Assembly: GCA_025925615.1 (NCBI GenBank)
Contig: JAICLN010000014.1
Location: 1 to 21,536, forward strand
DNA: 21,536 nt
Direction of reading: 5' to 3'
Source: Actinomycetospora sp.
GTDB lineage: Bacteria > Actinomycetota > Actinomycetes > Mycobacteriales > Pseudonocardiaceae
The notes under the pieces are model-generated. The model saw only the letters and a program-made list of their open reading frames with translations, did not search any database and had not been told where the DNA came from. Made by a program: the position numbers and the translations under genes. Shown here piece by piece: positions 7,324 through 13,320 of the stretch (positions are counted from its first letter, which is position 1; every line of letters starts with the position of its first letter).

Positions 7324-7970
7324 TGCGACCGCTCGTCCCCGGGCGGCTCGACGAGCTCGCCCTGCTCGGAGCCCACTGCGACGACATCCCGATCGGCGCC
7401 GGCGGCACCCTGCTGACGCTGTGCCGGGCCCGGCCCGGTCTGCGGGTGCGTGCGCTGGTGCTCTCGGGGGCGGGAACCACGCGCGAGGACGAGGAGCGGG
7501 CCGCCCTCGCGGCGTTCTGCCCCGGCGCCGACCTGTCGGTGACGATCCTGGACATGCCCGACGGACGGCTCCCCACGCACTGGGAGTGGGCCAAGGAGCG
7601 GCTCGAGGACTTCCGGCGGACCTGCGAGCCCGATCTCGTGCTCGCCGGGCACCGCGGCGACGACCACCAGGACCACCGCGAGCTCGCGCGCCTGGTCCCG
7701 ACCGTCTTCCGCGACCACCTCGCCCTCGGATACGAGATCCTCAAGGCCGAGCCCGACCTGGCCCAGCCGGCTGTGCTCTGGCCGCTCGAGCCCGACGTCG
7801 TGGACGAGAAGATCCGCCTGCTGCACACGCACTACCCCTCGCAGGTGAGCCGCACCTGGTTCGACGACGAGGCCTTCCGCGGCCTCGCGCGCATCCGCGG
7901 CGTCCAGGCCGGCCGCCGCTACGCCGAGGGCTTCCACCCCACCCGCCTGCTCGTGGGCGCACCCGCCTGA
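7323..7970 (+). CDS. PIG-L family deacetylase
   Basis: A 215-residue zinc hydrolase of the PIG-L/LmbE family, whose members remove acetyl groups from N-acetyl sugars (MshB, BshB) or antibiotic sugars. Seen: the metal motif AHCDDIPIGAGG (H18, D20, D21), where the more usual AHPDDE has Cys and Ile; a middle block TREDEERAALAAF; and GHRGDDHQDHREL, which supplies the remaining His/Asp. ATG 7323 is chosen because it overlaps the upstream stop and directly precedes the first conserved strand; longer frames would intrude on the upstream gene. Set between a nucleotidyltransferase and an SDR, it probably edits the nucleotide sugar or a linked residue; an acetylated amino sugar substrate is inference. 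Confidence 0.88.
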   Translation: MRPLVPGRLDELALLGAHCDDIPIGAGGTLLTLCRARPGLRVRALVLSGAGTTREDEERAALAAFCPGADLSVTILDMPDGRLPTHWEWAKERLEDFRRTCEPDLVLAGHRGDDHQDHRELARLVPTVFRDHLALGYEILKAEPDLAQPAVLWPLEPDVVDEKIRLLHTHYPSQVSRTWFDDEAFRGLARIRGVQAGRRYAEGFHPTRLLVGAPA

Positions 7971-8008
7971 GCCACGCTGGGTCCGCTCACACGAAGGGAG
8001 ACCGCGCC

Positions 8009-9034
8009 ATGCGCGTCCTGCTCACCGGTCACCAGGGCTACCTGGGCACGCTCGCCACCGGGATGCTCGCCACCGCGGGCCACGAGGTGACCGGGCTCGA
8101 CTCCGGTCTCTACGCCGACTGCGTCCTCGGCGACCTGGAGCGGCCCGACCCGCCGGCGCTCGAGGTCGACCTGCGCGACGTGACGGTGGACCAGCTCCGC
8201 GGGTTCGACGCGGTGATCCACCTGGCGGCGCTCTCGAACGACCCGCTCGGCTCGCTCGCGCCGAAGCACACCTACGACATCAACCACCACGCCTCGACCC
8301 GGCTCGCGCGCCTGGCCAAGGAGGCCGGGGTCGGGCGCTTCGTCTATGCCTCCACGTGCTCGGTGTACGGCGCGTCGGGCACCGACGACGTCCTCGACGA
8401 GAACGCCCCGATGAAGCCGGTGACGCCGTACGCGGAGTCGAAGGTCCGGGTCGAGGGCGACCTCGTCGACCTCGCCGACGCCGACTTCGTGCCGGTGTCG
8501 ATGCGCAACGCCACCGCGTTCGGCTTCTCGCCCCGGCTGCGCGCCGACATCGTGCTCAACAACCTGGTCGGGCACGCGGTGCTCTCCGGGGTCATCAAGG
8601 TGATGAGCGACGGCACCCCGTGGCGCCCGCTCTGCCACGGCCGCGACATCATCTCGGCCGCCATGACCGCCATGGAGGCGCCCGCCGAGGTCGTCCGCGG
8701 GCAGGCGTTCAACGTCGGCAGCACCGAGAACAACGTGCAGGTCCGCGACATCGCCGAGTCGGTCAAGGTCGCCGTCCCGGCCGCCGAGCTGCTCGTCACC
8801 GGGGAGACCGGGGGCGACCCGCGGTCCTACCGCGTGGACTTCGGCAAGATCGAGAAGGAGATCCCGGAGTTCCGCTGCGAGTGGTCGGTGGCCGACGGGG
8901 CCGCCGAGCTGCTGCGCGAATACACCGCGCGCGGGCTCACCCAGGAGGCGTTCGACCAGCGCTTCACCCGCCTCGCCGTCCTGGCCGCCCGCCAGGCCGC
9001 GGGCACGCTCGACGAGACCCTCCGCCCGGTCTGA
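8009..9034 (+). CDS. NAD(P)-dependent epimerase/dehydratase (extended SDR)
   Basis: A 341-residue nucleotide-sugar enzyme of the extended short-chain dehydrogenase family. Seen: the dinucleotide-binding loop GHQGYLG (7-13), HLAALSNDPLG, the STCSVYG strand with the active-site Ser/Thr, catalytic YAESK (Y141, K145), the substrate-loop MRNATAFGFSPRLR, WRPLCHGRDI, and FNVGSTENN. The block where 4,6-dehydratases carry TDE reads TCS, so it is more likely a C4 reductase or epimerase than a dehydratase. ATG 8009 has GGGAG 8 nt upstream; the frame is open further back but overlaps the deacetylase gene. It lies 38 nt after that gene and is the last plus-strand gene before a long inverted repeat. It probably completes the modified sugar made by this group. 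Confidence 0.88.
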   Translation: MRVLLTGHQGYLGTLATGMLATAGHEVTGLDSGLYADCVLGDLERPDPPALEVDLRDVTVDQLRGFDAVIHLAALSNDPLGSLAPKHTYDINHHASTRLARLAKEAGVGRFVYASTCSVYGASGTDDVLDENAPMKPVTPYAESKVRVEGDLVDLADADFVPVSMRNATAFGFSPRLRADIVLNNLVGHAVLSGVIKVMSDGTPWRPLCHGRDIISAAMTAMEAPAEVVRGQAFNVGSTENNVQVRDIAESVKVAVPAAELLVTGETGGDPRSYRVDFGKIEKEIPEFRCEWSVADGAAELLREYTARGLTQEAFDQRFTRLAVLAARQAAGTLDETLRPV

Positions 9035-9035
9035 G

Positions 9036-9102
9036 GCGGCTCTGAGCGAAGGGCACCTTCGCTCGGACAGATCGACCGATGGTGCCCTTCGCTCGGAGCC
9101 GC
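9036..9102. repeat. Nested inverted repeat between convergent genes, terminator-like
   Basis: Arms 9036-9057 and 9081-9102 pair over 22 positions (21 Watson-Crick plus one G-U at 9043/9095), with a 23-nt loop. A second, competing hairpin uses 9041-9052 and 9056-9067 (12 pairs, one G-U) around a 3-nt loop GCA. Both rest on three copies of the same word, GAGCGAAGG or its complement. It starts 2 nt after the SDR stop and ends 12 nt before the epimerase stop on the other strand, so it can serve as a bidirectional terminator without a U-tract. It may also belong to a dispersed intergenic repeat family. Confidence 0.75.
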
Positions 9103-9113
9103 GTGGCCGCCGA

Positions 9114-9659
9114 TCAGGCGCCGAGCTCGGCCAGCAGCTGCTTCCAGGAGCCGGCGTCCCGGTCGCGCTCGGAGATCGCGGTGACCTCGACCGGCCAGGC
9201 GATCGCGAGGTCCGGGTCGTCGTAGGCCACCCCGAGGTCCTCGCCGGGCGCGTGCGGGGTGTCGATCCGGTAGCAGACGTCGGCGTCGGTGAGGGCCTGG
9301 AACCCGTGCAGCAGGCCGGCGGGGACGTACAGGTGGTGGAAGTCCTCGTCGTCGAGCCGGAACGACGCCACCGTCCCGAACGTGGGCGAGCCCGGACGCG
9401 CGTCGACGAGGACGTCGTGGACGGCGCCGTGTGCCACCCGCACCAGCTTCGCCTCGCCCGCCCCGCGGCGGGTGTGCATCCCGCGGATCGTCCCGGCCCG
9501 CGAGCGGGACTGGCTGTCCTGGGCCCGCGGCCCGAGGTCGACGCCGTGCTCCGCCGCGATCGCCGCGTCGAACGTGCGGGTGAACAGCCCCCGGTCGTCG
9601 CGGTGCGGGGTGGGGACGAACACCAGGACACCGTCGATCGCGCTCGTGCGAACCTCCAT
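9114..9659 (-). CDS. dTDP-4-dehydrorhamnose 3,5-epimerase-like (RmlC-like) cupin
   Basis: A 181-residue cupin of the RmlC family, which epimerises C3 and/or C5 of nucleotide 4-keto-6-deoxy sugars. Seen: DRGLFTRTF, SRSRAGTIRGMH with the catalytic-type H62, KLVRVAHGAVHDVLVD, HHLYVPAGLLHGFQAL, and the final YDDPDLAIAWP block. The stretch corresponding to YKxTxYYxP of RmlC reads YRIDTPHAP from Y129, so the paired tyrosines are absent. ATG 9659 is chosen because the family's N-terminus begins there; a GTG at 9698 would add 13 residues with poor codon bias. No strong Shine-Dalgarno is visible. It is transcribed opposite to the surrounding sugar genes, 41 nt from the divergent start at 9701. Length (about 180) is normal for the family. 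Confidence 0.88.
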   Translation of the reverse strand: MEVRTSAIDGVLVFVPTPHRDDRGLFTRTFDAAIAAEHGVDLGPRAQDSQSRSRAGTIRGMHTRRGAGEAKLVRVAHGAVHDVLVDARPGSPTFGTVASFRLDDEDFHHLYVPAGLLHGFQALTDADVCYRIDTPHAPGEDLGVAYDDPDLAIAWPVEVTAISERDRDAGSWKQLLAELGA

Positions 9660-9700
9660 GCCCGCAAGCGTCCCACCCGCCTCCGAGAGGACCCCCACCC

Positions 9701-10855
9701 GTGTCCAGCCCCGACGTCGTGACCTGCCGCTGGTGCGGGAGCACCACGGGCACCGTCGTGCTCGACCTCGGCGAGCAGCCCGCCGCCGACCACTTCCCCG
9801 CCGCGGACGACCCGGGCCCGGACCCGGTGCACCCGCTGCGGCTGTGGCTCTGCGCGCAGTGCGGGCTGGCGAACCTCGCCGAGGACCCGACGACGCCGGA
9901 GGAGCCCCGCGGCGCCGAGCCGCAGGCGATGGTCGACCAGGCCCGCGACGCAGTCGCGCGCGTGCAGGCCGCGGGCCTGCTGACCGGCCCGGACGGCGCT
10001 CCCCGGCGGACCGTCACGGAGTTCGGCAGCCCGCACGGCGGCTCCTGGCTCGACCTGCTCGCGTCCGTCGGGCTCACGGAGGAGCCGTCCGGGGAACCGG
10101 CCGACCTCGTCGTCGACTGCTTCGGGCTGATGCACGCCGCCGACCAGGCGGCCGGGCTCGCCGAGCGGGCGGCCGCGACGGCCCCGGGCGGGACGCTGCT
10201 GCTGCAGTTCCACAGCCTCGCCGCGATCGTCGCCGACGGCGGGTGGAACGCGCTGCGCCACGGCCATTTCGCCTACTACTCCACGCCGGTCCTGGTGCGG
10301 ATGCTCGCGGCCGTCGGGTTCGAGGCCACGCACGCGTTCTGGTTCGACCTCTACGGCGGCACGGTGCTCCTCGCCGCCCGCCGCACCGGTGTCGAGGGCG
10401 GCCTCGACGTGGCGTCGGTGGAGGGTCTCGTGGTGCGCGAGATCGCCGCCGGGGGGCGCGACCCCGCCGTCGTCGCCGGCCTCGAATCGGCGACCGCCGC
10501 GAGCGCCGACGCCCTGCGCGCGCATCTCGCCGAGGGGGCGGACGCCGGCCGGTCGGTGATCGGCTACGCGGCCGCCTCCCGGGCGGTGCCGCTGCTCAAC
10601 CGCGCGCGCATAGGGCCCGACCTGCTGCCCGCCGTCGCCGACGGCTCCCCGGGCAAGCAGGGCCGGCGCTTCCCCGGGGTCGGGGTGCCGATCGTGGCGC
10701 CCGACGAGGTCGTCCGGCGGCGCCCGGACGAGGTGGTCCTGTTCGTCACCGACCTGCTCGGCGAGATGCGTTCCCGCATGCCGGAGGTCGAGTCCGCCGG
10801 TGGCCGGTGGGTCGTCGTCGACCCCGCGCTGCGGGTGGCCGAACCCGGTGTCTGA
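9701..10855 (+). CDS. Degenerate C-methyltransferase-like protein
   Basis: A 384-residue relative of the sugar C-methyltransferase at 5154. Seen: the N-terminal zinc cysteines C9/C12 (CRWCGS) and C51/C54 (CAQC) are kept, as are a Rossmann-like core (FGSPHGGSWLDLL, LLLQFHSLAAIVADGGW) and the C-terminal Methyltransf_14-like part (VIGYAAASRAVPLLNRA, GKQGRRFPGVGVPI). The active-site YHEH is RHGH here (186-189), so the Tyr and Glu positions are changed; the linker tyrosine block YxYxSS is missing; and the SAM loop is FGSPHGG instead of GSNDG. It is therefore unlikely to methylate in the normal way and may be a partner or repurposed paralog. GTG at 9701, with GAGAGG about 10 nt upstream. It starts 41 nt from the divergent epimerase. 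Confidence 0.8.
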   Translation: MSSPDVVTCRWCGSTTGTVVLDLGEQPAADHFPAADDPGPDPVHPLRLWLCAQCGLANLAEDPTTPEEPRGAEPQAMVDQARDAVARVQAAGLLTGPDGAPRRTVTEFGSPHGGSWLDLLASVGLTEEPSGEPADLVVDCFGLMHAADQAAGLAERAAATAPGGTLLLQFHSLAAIVADGGWNALRHGHFAYYSTPVLVRMLAAVGFEATHAFWFDLYGGTVLLAARRTGVEGGLDVASVEGLVVREIAAGGRDPAVVAGLESATAASADALRAHLAEGADAGRSVIGYAAASRAVPLLNRARIGPDLLPAVADGSPGKQGRRFPGVGVPIVAPDEVVRRRPDEVVLFVTDLLGEMRSRMPEVESAGGRWVVVDPALRVAEPGV

Positions 10856-10890
10856 AGCGGGCGTGAGCTGAGACACACCTCACTCCGGTG

Positions 10891-10904
10891 GCACCGCGCG
10901 GTGC
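10891..10904. repeat. Perfect 14-bp palindrome in the wzz-wzy leader
   Basis: GCACCGCGCGGTGC reads the same on both strands and lies 36 nt after the stop of the methyltransferase-like gene. It could form a short 5-bp hairpin as a weak terminator, or act as an operator for the polymerase operon. The base composition makes chance plausible. Confidence 0.3.
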
Positions 10905-10957
10905 GGCGCGGCGTCTTGCGGGTGACGGCGGGTGCCTCCGGTGTCGGAGGGCGGTCC

Positions 10958-10963
10958 TAGACT
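10958..10963 (+). promoter_or_regulatory. Possible -10 element upstream of the polymerase gene
   Basis: TAGACT fits the actinobacterial TANNNT -10 pattern and would place transcription start near 10970, about 40 nt before the start codon. No convincing -35 lies 16-19 nt upstream. The 156-nt gap before 11012 makes an independent promoter for the assembly genes reasonable. Confidence 0.3.
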
Positions 10964-11011
10964 CGTCGACCGAGGCCGCACGATCGAGGATGGGCTCAGG
11001 CGATTGATGGG

Positions 11012-13312
11012 ATGGGGAGCATGACGGCAGTCGAGGCCCCCCGCGCACCGGGCACGGGCCCCGGTGCCGGTGGCCGGGGCGGCCCGCCGGGCCCGCCCGC
11101 CGGGACGCGTCGCCGGACCTCGCACCTCCGGGTGGCCGCGCTCGTGGTCGTGCTCAGCACCCTGGTCGCCGGCCTGGCGACCTTCGCGGCGTTCCTGAGC
11201 ACGGTCGGGCACTACCAGAGCACCGCGGAGATCGTGTTCACGAGCACGATGCCCGACGACGACAACATCGCCAAGGGCTCGCGCTACGTCCAGGACCGCA
11301 TCACGAGCTGGGAGGGCGTCGCGGGCAGCGAGGCCGTCTCGCGGCGGGCCGCGCAGATTGCCGGCGCCGGCGGCACGCCCTTCGACCCGGCCTCGGTGAC
11401 CATCACCGGCAAGCACCCCTCGGGCACCGAGCTCCTCCAGGTCACCGCGACCTCGGGCGACCGCGCGACGGTGGCGGCGGACGCCACGGCCGCCGCGCGG
11501 GCCACCGTCGACGTCGTCGTCGCCAGCGAGCTCTATCCGGGCACGCCGCGATCCAAGATCGCCGGCACCGTCGTCACGCCCGGCGGCCCGGTCGTCGACC
11601 ACGGCGTGCAGGAGGCCCGCTGGTGGGGCGTCCTCGGCGGGGTCGCCGGCTTCATCGTGTCGCTGCTGGCCTGGTCGTTGCTGCGGCCCGGCCGGTGGGC
11701 CCGGGACCTCGCGCCGCACACCGTGCGCTCCCGCCGCCGCATGGTGGAGCTCAACGCGACGGTGATGGGCGACGAGATGCGCGGGCTCCTCGGGGGCCTG
11801 CGCCGCCCCGAGGGGAAGATCGTCGTCGGGGTCGCCGCGGTCGCGATCGCCGGCTACGGGGTCACGGGGTCGATGATCTTCCCGTTGGCGGCCGTCCTGG
11901 CTGCCGCGGTCTGGTCGTGGCACACGGCCGATCCACGGTGGTCCGCGGTCGCCCTGCTCTTCACCGGGATCGGTGTGTTCCCGGAGAAGGTCGACGTCGT
12001 CAAGCTCGGGCCGGTCACGCCGACGGTGCTCGAGGTGGCGCTCGTCCTCGCCCTGCTGCTCACGCTGCGCGGGCGCAGCACGGGCCTCGCCCCGCGCCCG
12101 GTCTTCGCCGGTCCGATCGCCGCGATCCTCGTCGCGGCCACGATCGGGGCGATCGCGGCGCTCGCCCTCGGCGGCGAGTTCAGCCTGATGATCGACAACT
12201 ACCGGGCGCTGCTCGTCGTGGCGACCTTCGTCCCGGTCTACTACGCCTTCGCGCGGCGGCCGCACCAGCTGATCGCCGTGCTCCTCTACCTGGCCGGCGT
12301 CTGCAGCGCGGTCGTGCTCGTCGCGTCGGTGGCGGGGTGGAGCCGCCTGCTCGTCGACGAGCGCAGCTCGGTCATCACCGGCTCCTCGACCTCGGACGTC
12401 GCCCGGCTCTCCGGCCCGACGCTGAACCTCTGGGCCCCGCTGCTCGTCCTGCTGCTCTCGGCGCTCATGCCCCGCAAACCGCGCTGGCTCTGGCTGGGGC
12501 TCCTGCTGATCGGCATCCTGCACGAGGCGGCGAGCTTCAACCGGTCCACGTGGGCCCCGCTCGTGCTGCTCATCGTCGCCGTGGCGGCCGTGACGCACGG
12601 TCCGAAGGGGCTGGTCCGGCGCGCCGCGGTCCTCGTCGTCGTCGGCGCCATCGGCTTCAGCCTCGCCCTCACCGGGCTGGCCGGCGGGCAGGCGAAGCAG
12701 ATCGCGCTGCGCGCCTCCAGCGTCGTCACCGGCCAGGCCTACGGCGAGGACAGCCTCCCCGACCGGCTGCGGGAGAACGCCGCGGCCTACGGCACCCTCG
12801 AGAAACAGCCGTGGCTCGGGGTCGGCGTCGGCCAGTACTACGGCGGTGAGCTCATCACCTACGACGACGAGCACAGCCGCACCGTGGTCGACCCCCGGCC
12901 CTACATCCACAACCAGTACCTGCGGATCTGGCTCTACATGGGTGTGTTCGGACTGTTGGCCTATGCGTTCGCCGGGGTCCGCATCTTCTCCGTCGTCCTG
13001 ACCTCCTGGAGACGACGGACGCCGGGCGCCCCGATGGTCGTGGTGATCGGCATGGGCCTGGCGTGCCTCGCGGCCCAGTCCAGCCTCCAGACGATGCTCG
13101 TGGACCGGCCGTCGATCATCGTGACGGTCACGCTCATGGCCGCGGCATCGGCCTTCGCGACCTGGACGCCGTGGCCCGTGTTCTCGGCGCCCGCCCCGCG
13201 CCGCCCCGGACCGGGGGCCGGCCCGCCGTGGCCGGATCGGCCACCCCGGTCCGGTCCCGTGCCGAGCCCCCCGAGACGGCCCGCGGCCCGCGCGGGCACC
13301 ATGGAGGAGTGA
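11012..13312 (+). CDS. Wzz-like domain fused to Wzy/O-antigen-ligase-like polymerase
   Basis: A 766-residue membrane protein joining two functions that are usually separate. Residues ~1-230 look like a polysaccharide co-polymerase (Wzz): a cytoplasmic Gly/Pro/Arg-rich start, a membrane segment (about 39-62), an extracytoplasmic part beginning YQSTAEIVFTS, a Pro/Gly stretch TVVTPGGPVVD, and a second membrane segment (about 203-224) ending in basic residues. Residues ~268-725 carry some ten or more hydrophobic segments and the Wzy_C pattern: FNRSTWAPL and YIHNQYLRIWLYMGVFGLL (from about 631). It would link lipid-carried repeat units outside the membrane. ATG 11012 is used; ATG 11021 is an alternative. 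The C-terminus is Pro/Arg-rich. Ligase versus polymerase activity cannot be told apart by sequence alone. It overlaps the next gene if that one starts at GTG 13309. Confidence 0.85.
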   Translation: MGSMTAVEAPRAPGTGPGAGGRGGPPGPPAGTRRRTSHLRVAALVVVLSTLVAGLATFAAFLSTVGHYQSTAEIVFTSTMPDDDNIAKGSRYVQDRITSWEGVAGSEAVSRRAAQIAGAGGTPFDPASVTITGKHPSGTELLQVTATSGDRATVAADATAAARATVDVVVASELYPGTPRSKIAGTVVTPGGPVVDHGVQEARWWGVLGGVAGFIVSLLAWSLLRPGRWARDLAPHTVRSRRRMVELNATVMGDEMRGLLGGLRRPEGKIVVGVAAVAIAGYGVTGSMIFPLAAVLAAAVWSWHTADPRWSAVALLFTGIGVFPEKVDVVKLGPVTPTVLEVALVLALLLTLRGRSTGLAPRPVFAGPIAAILVAATIGAIAALALGGEFSLMIDNYRALLVVATFVPVYYAFARRPHQLIAVLLYLAGVCSAVVLVASVAGWSRLLVDERSSVITGSSTSDVARLSGPTLNLWAPLLVLLLSALMPRKPRWLWLGLLLIGILHEAASFNRSTWAPLVLLIVAVAAVTHGPKGLVRRAAVLVVVGAIGFSLALTGLAGGQAKQIALRASSVVTGQAYGEDSLPDRLRENAAAYGTLEKQPWLGVGVGQYYGGELITYDDEHSRTVVDPRPYIHNQYLRIWLYMGVFGLLAYAFAGVRIFSVVLTSWRRRTPGAPMVVVIGMGLACLAAQSSLQTMLVDRPSIIVTVTLMAAASAFATWTPWPVFSAPAPRRPGPGAGPPWPDRPPRSGPVPSPPRRPAARAGTMEE

Positions 13313-13320
13313 GCTCACCG

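Noticed and set aside
7919..10876. A 985-codon open frame on the minus strand
   Set aside because: It runs antisense to the SDR and methyltransferase-like genes and only partly shares the epimerase region. Its translation is low-complexity Arg/Gly/Val/Asp text typical of GC-rich antisense frames, without any domain.
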